A stretch of 64,000 bases of DNA, taken from Paralithodes platypus. Lineage: Eukaryota; Arthropoda; Malacostraca; Decapoda; Lithodidae. The notes under the pieces are model-generated. The model saw only the letters and a list, made by a program, of their open reading frames with translations. It searched no databases and was not told the DNA's origin. Positions 1 to 8,900 of the stretch are shown here, piece after piece (the first letter of the stretch is position 1; each line of letters starts with the position of its first letter). The DNA is taken from the NCBI GenBank assembly GCA_032716605.1, contig CM064552.1, positions 16,498,038 to 16,562,037 of the forward strand. Direction: 5' to 3'. A program made the position numbers and the translations under genes.

Positions 1-208
1 TAAGTGTATTTTTTACCTAAATTACAGGCTCGCTATCGCTCGCCAGGAAAAAACTGACACATAAATGGCTCGAAAAGTCTTAATATTGACAAAGAAATGG
101 GGCGAAAGGTCGTAAAATCACCAAACTAATGAGCCAAACGTCATGAAATCTGAAAACTAATGGGATTAAACATGAGGAAGTGAGACCAGAAAAACTACCC
201 ATCCCCCC
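1..208. repeat. TTAA-bounded short element, right part (copy A)
   Basis: The block from about 20 to 208 is related to 7846-8046: both share a stretch starting aaattacaggctcgctatcg and a C-rich right tip. The right tip meets TTAA at 209-212, as expected for a piggyBac-type target. The left end lies outside the window. No coding capacity is seen. The transposon class is inferred from the TTAA flank alone. Confidence 0.5.
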
Positions 209-264
209 TTAAGTAGTTGCACTATCGCTTACAAATTGGCCAGTCTAACCTAATTATAGTGTTA

Positions 265-590
265 AATAGCAATAAAGACTGAACCCTAGATAATGTTCAT
301 AATACGTCTCCACAGTGTTCAATAGCAAGACATTGAACCCTAGATAATTTTCATAACATCGTCTCCACAGTGTTCAATAGCAAGAGATTGAACCCTAGAT
401 AATGTTCATAACATCGTCTCCACAGTTTTCAATAGCAAGAGACATTGAACCCTAGATGTTGTTAATAGTAGCATTTCAAAGCATTCAATAGCAAGAGCGA
501 ATGAACCCTAGATAATGTTCATAGAATTACCTCACAGCATTCAATACCAAGGGAGATTTATGATACAATTTCACAGCATATCATTCTGTG
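265..590. repeat. Minisatellite, 55-56 bp unit, about 5.5 copies
   Basis: Units start at about 265, 321, 376, 431, 487 and 543, each beginning aatagcaa or a close variant and containing gaaccctagata followed by gttcata. The first three full units are close to each other and later ones diverge. It lies downstream of the Cdk9 stop codon on that gene's strand. No ORF is present. Confidence 0.8.
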
Positions 591-1149
591 TATACAATTA
601 ATAAATAACCTACTGTACAGTATCGTAGAGACGGAATCACACGACCGCTTTCTCCAATAACTTTTCATCGGTAACTTTATCCAGACAAAGATTTGGGGCG
701 CTTTTACGTTGGTATTGGTAGTTAGACTGAAGGTAAATTATTTCAAGTGACAGAAGTTCTGCAATAGAATTCAGAAGCAGCTATACTGAAGATAAAAATC
801 TTTAAGTAACAGATTCTTACAAAACTTTAGATAAATACATTTTTGAATTCAGAATCTTTTAGACAGACTGAAGATAGATTATAACAAGCAATTAAAGTAT
901 TATTAAAGTTAATCCAGAAGCAGATAGAAATTAAAGTACAGTAAACTATTTTAGGGAACATAATTCTTACGACGGATTCATTCAGAAGCTGCTAGACTGA
1001 ATAATAATGAAATTTAATTACGCAGAAATCAAATAAAATCATAATTACAAAGCCGCCAGACCATAGTTACAGAAACAAGTTCCTGGATAAAACGATGGTA
1101 TGCCTCCGCGGTAACAATCACATGCTCACAGTGACCGCCTCTCTCTCTC
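591..1149 (-). other. Cdk9 3' flank or 3' UTR, AT-rich, no gene
   Basis: This AT-rich stretch follows the Cdk9 stop on the minus strand and may include the 3' UTR. It contains loosely repeated cagaagc-agactgaa words about 80-110 bp apart, too diverged to define a unit. No protein-coding potential is seen. Confidence 0.35.
1013..1018 (-). promoter_or_regulatory. Possible poly(A) signal ATTAAA for Cdk9
   Basis: The minus strand reads ATTAAA here, about 130 bases past the Cdk9 stop. It is a common variant hexamer. In AT-rich DNA it could be chance, and no canonical AATAAA is nearer. Confidence 0.25.
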
Positions 1150-1257
1150 TCAGTAGACCCGCTCCTGGTACGAGGTATTTTCGGCCTGACGGGGCTGAAT
1201 CGTGGGGCGGTTGGACGCTCCGGGTCTTCTCGCAGGGGCCAGGTACTCGAACATACT
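1150..1257 (-). CDS. Cdk9: Cyclin-dependent kinase 9, terminal coding exon
   Basis: Cdk9 is the catalytic subunit of P-TEFb, the nuclear kinase that phosphorylates the RNA polymerase II C-terminal domain and pause factors to release promoter-proximal pausing. This exon encodes 35 residues and a stop. It starts SMFEYLAPARRPG, matching the conserved tail after the kinase domain, and ends ERVY (ERVF in vertebrates, known family feature). On the minus strand it follows a polypyrimidine tract and an AG acceptor (complement of 1259-1258). Phase is 0 and joins in frame to the exon at 7124-7261. The open frame extends upstream to 1428, but that part is intron. Confidence 0.93.
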   Translation of the reverse strand, partial: SMFEYLAPARRPGASNRPTIQPRQAENTSYQERVY

Positions 1258-1574
1258 CTGAAAGGAGGAGAAAATCAGAAAGGTGTCACCATCATCATCT
1301 CTAATTCTTCGTCCTCTCCTGGGAAATTCCGCTAAAGGATGGCAATGGCAGAAATGCCTCCAGAATACGGTAAGATTCCCATCCTTGATTGATATGTTTC
1401 GACATTTTGATTCTACAGTAGATCCCACTTTCAGGCTCGCTACATTAAAAAATCTTTATCAAATATCAATACTCTTGATAGCTGTACGCTAGGCGATGCG
1501 CCACTTTTACCACTTTTGATACCCAAAATCAAAGAAATAGCATTTCACATAGTATATTTATCATGAATAGAAAG

Positions 1575-1835
1575 CATGAAAAAAGAATCACGCATTAGAG
1601 GTAATAAATTACATAAAAATAATCGTGGTAATTTTGTTTTTCACATTTATTTATTTTTTAATTTTTTTTCTGGGGGTGGCCGACTCGAGACAGAGCCCGA
1701 ACAGAGACAACAAAAACAGAAAAAAAATAAGACACAAAAATAAAACAAATTCACACACAAATAAGAAAAAAAAAAAATGGGGAAGGGGCCTGAGTAAATA
1801 CATACATACAATTCTGTTTATGAAATTCAAAATAA
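1575..1835 (+). mobile_element. Penelope-like fragment broken by a LINE tail
   Basis: The segments 1575-1632 and 1809-1835 match consecutive stretches of the Penelope-like RT region seen uninterrupted at 19085-19160 (cggtaat followed by tctgtttatgaaattc). The intervening 1633-1808 is a LINE 3' end. Part of that insert (about 1665-1705) is the reverse complement of the LINE 3' UTR, while about 1710-1808 is in forward orientation and ends in a short tacatac tail. That layout fits an inverted, 5'-truncated insertion. Confidence 0.6.
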
Positions 1836-2245
1836 TGTATATCTATCTATCTATTTACCTCACTTTTCCTATTTTTGTTTTCTTTTTCCTATTTTTTTTT
1901 GGGGGGGGGGACTCAAGACAGAGCAAGAACAGGGAAAACATAAAATACAACATAAAACAACGAACACGCACAGACAAAACACAAATTCACATACATCTAG
2001 GTCACCCAGAAGACCCAGAGACCAGGGTCACCAAGGTCCCTCAAGCACTTCCCCGGCCCCCGACCACTCGGAGAGGTTCCGATCTCAGCAGGCAGACATG
2101 CAGCGGAGCCGAAGCCACAAGCCCGCCCACCACACTTCCAGGCGCACCCTTCATATTAATTGTCTCCCCGGGCCAGGCGCCTGACGGACTATTAAACTGT
2201 TGCCATTCATCCTCTATTTCTCTCTCTTCCATCTCTCTCAATTGA
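1836..2245 (-). mobile_element. RTE-like LINE, internally deleted copy
   Basis: On the minus strand the segment at 2241-2185 encodes EDEWQQFN, matching the linker (VEWQQFKEG) of the LINE at 28643. It passes directly into a 3' UTR that matches 53640-54010 and ends with a tatc repeat near 1840 (GATA on the coding strand). The whole RT and C-terminal domain is missing between them. It cannot be autonomous. Confidence 0.6.
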
Positions 2246-2711
2246 CTCTACCAACAATTCTCTTGAGACCTCTGGTGGACGCTTCTGAACTAGCGCCAGG
2301 GCCATTGACATACAGTCTGGCCTGCCAATACGCGAGGAGGGGGTCGAATCATACCCAAAACTTTCAAAACGCGTGATGTACCTTTAAAACGCGAATCCGG
2401 GGCCGATAAAAGGGCAATTCCGGGGAGTTCAGCTAATACGCGAGGCCCCCCACCATTCCGCGCATCCATCTGCGCAGGGACGCCAGTCTACCCTCAGTCC
2501 ACGCAGTCCGACTCGTGTGAAGTGATATAGTTTTTTGCCCCCATCATCATGCCCCCTCGCAAGAACAAACTTATTATTGTTATATTTTCTTATGATTTGG
2601 ATGTTTATGTATACATATATGTACCTTTTGTGGCAATTGACGGAGATAAATAGGCCTAAAGTAGACAACTTGGAGTCAGTGCCGCCCATATCGATTTATT
2701 CCCATATAATA

Positions 2712-3093
2712 CAGTAGGGTCTCGCATAAAACGAGTATATGGTCGATAAACGAGGGCGTTTTATGCGATTTCGTTTTATGTGAACACAGCATTTTGGTGG
2801 CCCAATATCGTCAATGTTCACTGGAAGCGTAAATTTCCGTCAGGAGCGTACGATATTTCGTACGTTTTGTACGATATTTCGGCGTTCTATATGAAAGCGT
2901 ACGATATTTCGTATGTTTTGTACGATATTTCGGCGCTCTATATGAAAACTCCTCGGATTTGCCCCACTTTGGCGGCGGACTCGTTTTATGTGATCACATT
3001 CGTTCTGATCGAAAATTAAATATTAATATTTTAGGTCGCTCGTTTTAATCGAGACTCGTTTTATGCGAACACGTTTTATGCAGGACCCTACTG
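2712..3093. mobile_element. Tigger/pogo-like MITE, nested
   Basis: This 382 bp element starts CAGTAGGGTCTCGCATAAAA and ends with the near-inverse, flanked by TA at 2710-2711 and 3094-3095. The TIR word cgttttatg recurs inside the element. It carries a 51 bp tandem duplication (2846-2947). It is nested in the MITE at 2313-3173. It is non-coding. Confidence 0.85.
2846..2947 (+). repeat. 51 bp tandem duplication
   Basis: Units at 2846-2896 and 2897-2947 are nearly identical, starting gcgtacgatatttcgta and ending ctatatgaaa. Each unit itself contains two copies of gtacgatatttcg. Confidence 0.9.
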
Positions 3094-3639
3094 TACTCTA
3101 TTGCTAATACGCGAATTTCAATTCCGCGCCCTCGTGTGTCGCCCATATACTCGCGTATTGAGAGGCCTGACTGTACATCACTACTGTATACCCACACCTA
3201 GGATATACACAGTTTACCTCTATTTTTTTTTGTGATTCTAAACGTTTTAATTATACAGTACAGTATACGGCTACACTAAGTGCTTATATAGGAGGCTATA
3301 GTAATAAAGGAAAAGTCCATATGCAGTTCATAATGACTACAAACATAATTATAGCTGATTAATTATCATAACAAAATTGGCGCGAAAATACCTGCTGACT
3401 TTGTATTGTAAACATACGTTATTTATGAATATGGATGATTTTAAAATATATAAAACAGTATGCATAGACCAAAGTATGTGTCAGCTACATAAATTTTGAC
3501 TAACTACTTATAATATAGAATTGTTGAAGGAGAGGGAGGGTAGATAGTTCCGCGATGTCGCCAATTTCCCACAATGCACCGCGGTAAACATTGCGTTCAG
3601 CGCCTCCATCGGTCACTGTAGGCATTTACTGGTAGGGAG

Positions 3640-3920
3640 AATTCCATCCATTTCTCATTTAGCCTCTCCTGGTACTCCCTCTCTTTTGTATTTTATCTAA
3701 CTCACTAACTTTTATTACCACTCTTACTTCTCACTTGTCTCGCATTCTCCTCGAACTCCTCCCTCTCAGCTTTCCCTCCACAAGATAATGATCAGACAAA
3801 CCCTTAGCCTCACCTCTCAACACATTCACATCCAGCAGTCTGCACAATCTTTCCCTTGTCACCAACACATAATCCATTAACACACTCTGTACAATCTCTC
3901 CCCTCACAAGTCTATACAGT
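3640..3920 (-). pseudogene. RTE-like LINE endonuclease, C-terminal part
   Basis: Translated on the minus strand, this segment gives the end of an APE-type endonuclease (DYVLVTRE, then GLSDHYLVEGKLR) and the start of the linker (EYQERLNEKWME), the same linker as the LINE at 28600. The upstream part of the same domain lies at 6454-6820, with the 3922-6451 MITE complex inserted between. After about 3640 the LINE match stops. Confidence 0.65.
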
Positions 3921-4094
3921 ACAGGTCTCCCTCGCTAACCGATGACTCGAATTACGATATTTCGCGTATACGATCGTTCTATATTACTACCCATTTTTCA
4001 TTAGGGTAAGACGGGTTAATTTCGCCGCGACGCTAATAATTTGCATTTAAACGCCGATATCTCCGAAACTATTGCATGGATTTGGCTGCAGTTA

Positions 4095-4230
4095 GGCTTA
4101 GGTTGTAGAGCAGTTTTGGCTTAGGTTGTAGAGCTAGTTTGGCTTAGGTTGTATAGCTAGTTTGACTTAGGTTGTAGAGCTAGTTTGACTTAGGTTGTAG
4201 AGCTAGTTTGGCTTAGGTTGTGTTGCAGTT
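4095..4230 (+). repeat. 23 bp tandem repeat, about 6 copies
   Basis: Units start at 4095, 4118, 4141, 4164, 4187 and 4210 with consensus ggcttaggttgtagagctag plus ttt. They differ by one to three bases. Confidence 0.9.
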
Positions 4231-4769
4231 TCGCGGGGCCTGGCGCTGGGGCTAGCGGCGCATCTGACGGTATGGTCGGGTGTGTGTGGGGGTGTTTGTA
4301 TGTGGGTGCATACACTGTGGTGGTGCGTGTGACACAGTGTTGGCAGTAGCCATCAGCTGCTGCCTGGTACTTTGCACTAGCATCCTACACGCCGCACCCA
4401 CACGAGACACGTCCACACCCGCACTAAATACTTCCACACCCGTAGGCCTAATAAATACAGTACGTCCAAAACCGCACTAGACCCGTCCACACCCGCACTA
4501 CATGTCCACAACTCCACACCCGCACTAGACACGTCCACACCCGCACTAGACACAGTGGCACTTAGGCCTACACGTGTGACACACCTGCATCTCTGCCCGC
4601 CCTGTTCAGTTGTGTGTGTGTGTGCGACGGTTTTCTATTGGCATGTTTAGTGGCAGTTTGGGTTTGTGAATGTTTTCATTGCTTTTACCTGCACACTAGT
4701 GTTTTGTCTGGCCATTAATCATATAATGTTATCTAGTTTACTAGCTAGATGATGCGTAAACTAGGTCAA

Positions 4770-4804
4770 GGCGAAATTACCCCGCCCGGTGGGGTAATTT
4801 CGCC
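4770..4804. repeat. Internal palindrome built from the element's TIR core
   Basis: GGCGAAATTACCCC (4770-4783), a 7-base spacer and GGGGTAATTTCGCC (4791-4804) form a perfect 14 bp inverted repeat. Both arms are the inner part of the TIRs at 4004 and 5003. Confidence 0.9.
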
Positions 4805-5160
4805 GCGAGAGTAACTTTAAAAAAAAAATCGACAGCATGACCAAAACATTACAGGTACAGTATATATATTTTTTTATTTTTGGGCATCTATAGCAGAAAG
4901 GCTGAATGTATAGATAAAAAATTCAAAAATTCAAAATTCCATATGTGGCAGTTTCTAGTCGTCAAAAAAACACTATTTTCGGCGAAATTACCCCGTCTTA
5001 CCCTATACAATCGGTATGACTCGCTAATACGATCGGCAATACGATACAGTCAGCCGAAAGCACACAGTGCAAGTCACCAGGCACTTGTTTGTACAGCCAT
5101 CCACGTCTGTTGACCGTCGTCCATTAACCAACCCAACCACATCAATCTACCCACCCGACC

Positions 5161-5689
5161 GGCGGGTGCCCAACTCCGAAAGGAGTTGAAGTAGGGGAGT
5201 TATCCCCCCCCCCCCCCCAAAGGCGGCTTTCTAGGGCCTTTCCTAGCTGATGCTGAGAGGATTGGGTTCTAGTCATGTGGTGATGGGCTGGTCTATCAGA
5301 GTGAGAACTGAGCGATCTCTGCCATACCCATAGCTTACTCTGACTGTTCCTTTTACTTATATATCTTCTAGATCTCAAGTGACGGCGTCTTTTCCATGGA
5401 TCGACCTCCCTACTGCCAACCTAAAAGTTGGCAGATTGGGAGCCAAAGCGTCACATTTTTCCCTTGCCCCTCAACTTTCCCTTCATAATTGCTGAGGGGC
5501 ACAGGGCCTTGGGTGGGGCTTTGGTTTCCCGGGCGTTTCCGCGCCCTCCTCAGCTCCCTGCCTTAGAGTGGCTTCGGTCACCTGGGTTTTGTTAGTGGTA
5601 AGCAGGGAGGGTTTTGTGGGGGCGCTCTATGGCCTTGGCCTTGCTCGGGACCTTGGGGCTGTTCGGCCAGGCAGCCTGGGGAACAACAA
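5161..5689 (+). mobile_element. SINE-like element, longest copy, with (AAC)n tail
   Basis: The 529 bp element is bounded by an 11 bp target duplication, cccacccgacc, at 5150-5160 and 5690-5700. It starts ggcgggtgcccaactccg and ends ggggaacaacaac. Shorter copies at 16932 and 23811 start at positions equivalent to about 5277 and 5280, so copies are variably 5'-truncated, as in target-primed insertion. Its C run (about 5206-5218) and B-box-like ggttctagtc at 5265-5274 are visible, but no convincing tRNA head. No long ORF. Confidence 0.75.
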
Positions 5690-6453
5690 CCCACCCGACC
5701 TATTCACAGCTTAGGTTGAAGTTTCGACTGAAATTTCCGAGTCAAAACACGATACCAGCATCCCATACCAGTACCTAGTCACCCAATGACTATAACTAAT
5801 CAATACACATAATTACAAATACTCAATACTTTTATGATTATACAATGCTGATTATCAAAGCATTATAATGGCTTACAATGCTTAGACATAAGGTTAACGT
5901 AAGGTTATAAGGTTAAACTGCCACAGCTATTTGCATTGTTTTGGGTTCAAGCGGTGCCAGCAGCCATCTAGTGGCCATATCTGAAACTGATGTCTTGGTC
6001 CAAATCATAGGCGCATTTTTGCTTGAGTTTTGACTTAAGCCAAAACGCGCCTCAAAGCATCATATAGCCTACGGTTGGAACGTCAGTATCGTACCGTAAT
6101 GCTAACTGAACTCTATCAAAACCTTTCAAATGGCGGTGGTTCAGTTTCTGCATAGGCACTAATTCATTATTATGCCTTGCTTATCAGCAATATAGACTCA
6201 TTAAAGTATTAAGTACTTGTAAGTAAGTGTACCAATTCCAGTTTTAGTTGGTGTACCAATTCTGGATCATTAGGTGACTAGGTTCTAGTGGGTGTATGGG
6301 TGGGGTTGGGCAGTCTACGAACATATCCAATTAACTCGAGGTTATATCACTGTTTTTAGTTCAGTGGGTTATTTAACCCTCGCTATACAATATTTCGTTA
6401 ACCGATCGGGTTTCCAGGAACGTATCCCAATCGGATATCGAGGGATACCTGTA

Positions 6454-6820
6454 CCATATATACTACTCTATACGATTCTTTTTGAAGAACATATTCCCTA
6501 CAGTCATTCTACACTATCTACATTATATCATTCATTCTTTCTTCACTCTCGTTTACACCATCCACACCAAAACTACCGATCACTCCCTCAACCCTCATAT
6601 CTTTCCAAAACCCCTCCACCTCCTTTATTGTCCTTTCACTTTCCTGGCCCATATGCACCCACAAATACCCACTTTTCACCCTTAAACCCATTCGCACATA
6701 TATTGTCCTTGATAACACCTCTCTCCACTCTTTTATAAACTCTCTCAGCTCCTTCACAATAATAGCCATGCCCTCTTTCACTCCGACTCTTTCATCTACT
6801 CCAGACTTTCTACCTTTCAC
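6454..6820 (-). pseudogene. RTE-like LINE endonuclease, N-terminal part
   Basis: The minus-strand frame reads VGVKEGMAIIVKEL, then VRMGLRVKSGYLWVHMG and SERTIKEVEGFW, an order typical of the APE nuclease of RTE-like LINEs. It is open over 100 codons but is cut at 6452 by a TA-flanked MITE complex. The rest of the domain is at 3640-3920. It is a dead copy inside the Cdk9 intron, on the same strand as the gene. Confidence 0.6.
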
Positions 6821-6849
6821 ATAACAAAAAATAGATATTCAAAATAATG

Positions 6850-6938
6850 CCCCTTAGCCCGAGTATCTGGAGCGGCTTCGGTCTACCGGACTGGGGACTG
6901 TTCGGCCAGACAGTCTGGGGAACTACAACAACAATAAC
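6850..6938 (+). mobile_element. 3' end fragment of the SINE-like family
   Basis: It matches the tail of the element at 5161-5689 (gcggcttcggt, then gggactgttcggccagacag, then an acaacaacaataacaac tail) with clear divergence. No target duplication is seen. Confidence 0.65.
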
Positions 6939-7123
6939 AACTTGTGCTAAGTATAGGCACTTATCACATGTTTTGCTATGAAATAGTAAATGAGAAAAGA
7001 ACAATGAATAATAGCAAGATAATTTTGCAGACAAAGAGGCTTCACTTAAAAGGTGATTCACTTATATTTTTGCTTTTAGTGAGGAATTACTGTAGGCTAC
7101 TGAATAGAATACATGTACAGTAC

Positions 7124-7261
7124 CTGGGTGTGTTGTGAGAGCATTTTGGACAGGTCACCGGGCATGGGGTCCGTCCAGAAAAAGTCATGGTCTAGCGCTG
7201 ATGAAGAATCTGTTCTTTTATTGGGATCTAACGTCAGGAGCTTGTCCAACAGATCTAGAGC
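7124..7261 (-). CDS. Cdk9: Cyclin-dependent kinase 9, penultimate coding exon
   Basis: The 138 base exon encodes 46 residues in phase 0, starting ALDLLDKLLTLDPNKRTDSS and ending MLSQHTQ. This is the end of the kinase domain of Cdk9 (subdomain XI, with the conserved arginine of DPNKR) and the DHDFFWTDPMP signature specific to Cdk9. The acceptor on the minus strand is a T-rich tract plus CAG (7264-7262) and the donor is CAG|GTACTG at 7123. It splices in frame to 1257-1150. Exons for the remaining kinase domain were not found in the window. Confidence 0.94.
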
Positions 7262-7718
7262 CTGAAAAATTTAATACGTAAATCAAAATGCCAATACAGT
7301 AAAATAAGGTAAAGTTGGGGGAGTATGTAAGACTGTGCATCTCTAGCAGCTGATCTCTATGACTTTGCTCTTTAGAGCCTATGGTACATAAGTTATCCAA
7401 CCTCATACAGATATGCTACTGCATATTATCCTGGTTACCACAGTCTACCTTCCCAGATGAAAGATCATAAATTTTCATTTACAGTACTCTTCAGCTATCC
7501 CACAAGTAACGACCGTTACAGGTGCCTATCAATGCACATAATCGAACGTCTTTTTGAGATCTGCAAAAACTGCGAGTAGTTCCTCTCAAACCTTAAGCAA
7601 GAGTTCTAAAAGATACTCTAATTACAATTCTGGTATCTCAAATTTCCTCTTCATTTAGCCAACCTCTCTAAAGAAGGTTGTACTGAAAAGTTGGAAATTA
7701 AGTCATCTAACAAGTTAA

Positions 7719-8046
7719 GGGGAGGTATCTAGTTTATTCCCTAGACCTCCATCAAGCTTAAAATTAAATCCCCTTGACCCCCTTTCAAGATAAATTTTTA
7801 CATTTTTCGGTAGAAAAATGTCCCGGCCGAAGGCCGGTTCTTCTTAAATTACAGGCTCGCTATCGCTCGCCAGGAAAAAATCGCCACCTAAGTGGTACGA
7901 AAGGTCTTAAAATTGACAGAAATCGGGCGAACGTTCTTAAAATCGCCAAACTAATGGGGTGAGCATCTTAAAAACTCAAAAGCAATGGGGCTAAACATGA
8001 GGGAGAAAGAGGTAAAGAAAAAAAACCCTCAAGTGGAAATCTCCCC
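7719..8046. mobile_element. TTAA-bounded short element (copy B)
   Basis: It lies between TTAA at 7715-7718 and 8047-8050. Tips are GGGGAGGTATC and the inverse of GATTTCCACTTG-like sequence, giving a short GGGGAGAT-type inverted repeat. The right two-thirds is related to 1-208. An internal palindrome ccggccgaaggccgg lies near 7822-7836. No ORF of note. A piggyBac-type non-autonomous element is the inference. Confidence 0.55.
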
Positions 8047-8100
8047 TTAACAGAATTAAACAAAGAGTACTCTTTTAACAAGAACAATTAATTTAAAAAA
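8047..8100 (-). mobile_element. Penelope-like 3' region fragment
   Basis: The sequence aattaaacaaagagtactct with the following ttaacaagaacaat matches 18003-18040 and 18680-18720, the 3' non-coding region of the Penelope-like family in minus orientation. Confidence 0.6.
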
Positions 8101-8143
8101 AAATATATATAATTAAGGTTTTTTACCTTAATTATATATATTT
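8101..8143. other. Perfect 19 bp hairpin with T5 loop
   Basis: Arms 8101-8119 and 8125-8143 are perfect inverse complements, of the form aaatatatataattaaggt. It joins the Penelope fragment to the GC-rich island. Confidence 0.85.
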
Positions 8144-8145
8144 GG

Positions 8146-8900
8146 CCGCCAGCCAATCAACGCGCTCCCTTTAACCTTCTCTTTAAAAACCAGCTGAGTT
8201 TGACATTCCGGGCTCGAGAAGTAAACATGCCACGCCTTCCCGGTCGACCAATCAGAAGCCTCCGTTTTCGGAGCTAACGGCTACGTGTACCGCCTCACAT
8301 TTAAACTCGCTCTCGCTTTCTTCACAGGCCGTTTCCTCTGGTTGCAATGGGTCTAATGCATCAGTGCCAGCCCTATACTCCCGTAAGCCACTAAAAGACA
8401 TTCACAACCAGCTTCCAGGAACGTATTATGGAGAGAGAAGAGTGGAGGCGAAGGGAAGGAATATTCAAGTGGCGCGGCCAGAACGTCGCGCGGCCGAGCG
8501 GGCGGCTCAGCCCATCACAGCGCCGGAGAGCGGGAGGCGGGACTATATCAAGGGGGTGGGGAAGGCTACCGGGGTCATTCACCTCTCGGACTCCACTGGG
8601 CTAACTTCTTGCAACCCACATTCTCTCTATTGCTTGGGCTCTCAGGGAAACTCGGATCCACCTATTCCAGCCTCCCAGCCCTCACCACTTGTTCCAGTAA
8701 AGTCCACCTCGGGCCTAGCATCGCTCTCCCCTACTAGGCGGATACACCTTCAGTATCCGGCCGCCTGTCGTCACATCGCTGGCTTGCATACCTACAGCCA
8801 AGCGGTTCAAGAGGGACGACAGATAGTAGATGGGAGCGAAGATTTCCAGTTGAGCTATTGGCCAGCTCTGAGGAGGTGAAATTGTTCCAGTAAACACCTA
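8146..8900 (+). other. GC-rich island with a 171-codon open frame, unknown
   Basis: This block is far more GC- and CpG-rich than its surroundings. It has two CCAATCA boxes (near 8152 and 8252), an acceptor-like ttcttcacag near 8327, and an open frame at 8364-8879 that I do not recognise. The word ttgttccagtaaa occurs twice (about 8689 and 8884). It could be a promoter with a first exon, or an LTR: a sequence resembling a retroviral-type primer site, ttgggcccgaaccag, follows at about 8934. Neither is proven. Confidence 0.35.

Larger units (their letters stand above)
2313..3173. mobile_element. Tigger/pogo-like MITE, outer element
   Basis: Terminal inverted repeats begin CAGTCTGGCCTGCCAATACG at 2313 and, on the opposite strand, CAGTCAGGCCTCTCAATACG at 3173. 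Both ends are flanked by TA (2311-2312 and 3174-3175), the Tc1/mariner-pogo target. A second MITE (2712-3093) is nested inside. Without the nested copy the element is about 0.48 kb. No transposase frame is present. Confidence 0.8.
4004..5003. mobile_element. TA-flanked TIR element, GGGTAAGACGGG type
   Basis: This 1,000 bp element starts GGGTAAGACGGGTTAATTTC and ends with the inverse, one base different over 23 positions, between TA at 4002-4003 and 5004-5005. It contains a 23 bp tandem repeat (4095-4230), diverged cacacccgcactaga repeats (about 4395-4560), and an internal palindrome made of the TIR core (4770-4804). No transposase frame is recognised; the short ORFs here look random. Confidence 0.85.
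3922..6451. mobile_element. Tigger-like MITE interrupted by two later insertions
   Basis: The left tip CAGGTCTCCCTCGCTAACCG at 3922 and the right tip (reverse complement CAGGTATCCCTCGATATCCG, ending 6451) form imperfect TIRs flanked by TA (3920-3921 and 6452-6453). Inside lie a 1,000 bp TA-flanked element (4004-5003) and a SINE-like element (5161-5689). Excising the complex brings together two halves of one LINE endonuclease. Pairing of the two tips is an inference, supported by that join. Confidence 0.6.
1258..7123 (-). other. Cdk9: Cdk9 intron, 5,866 bp, filled with transposons
   Basis: The intron starts GTACTG after CACCCAG at the 7124 side and ends with a pyrimidine tract and CAG at 1258. 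It contains Penelope and LINE fragments (1575-2245), Tigger-like MITEs (2313-3173 and 3922-6451), a split LINE endonuclease (3640-3920 and 6454-6820) and SINE-like elements (5161-5689 and about 6850-6938). The stretches 1258-1574 and 3174-3640 show no recognisable feature. Confidence 0.85.

Noticed and set aside
265..590. Possible CRISPR-like array
   Set aside because: Repeats are contiguous 55-56 bp tandem units without unique spacers, in a eukaryotic context.
1095..1304. Plus-strand open frame with His-rich end
   Set aside because: It is antisense to the Cdk9 terminal exon.
1258..1428. In-frame N-terminal extension of the Cdk9 last exon
   Set aside because: It lies past a good splice acceptor and has no similarity to Cdk9; the conserved protein joins at 1257.
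5265..5274. B box of an RNA polymerase III promoter in the SINE-like element
   Set aside because: ggttctagtc is B-box-like, but the nearest A-box-like word is only about 21 bases upstream and imperfect.
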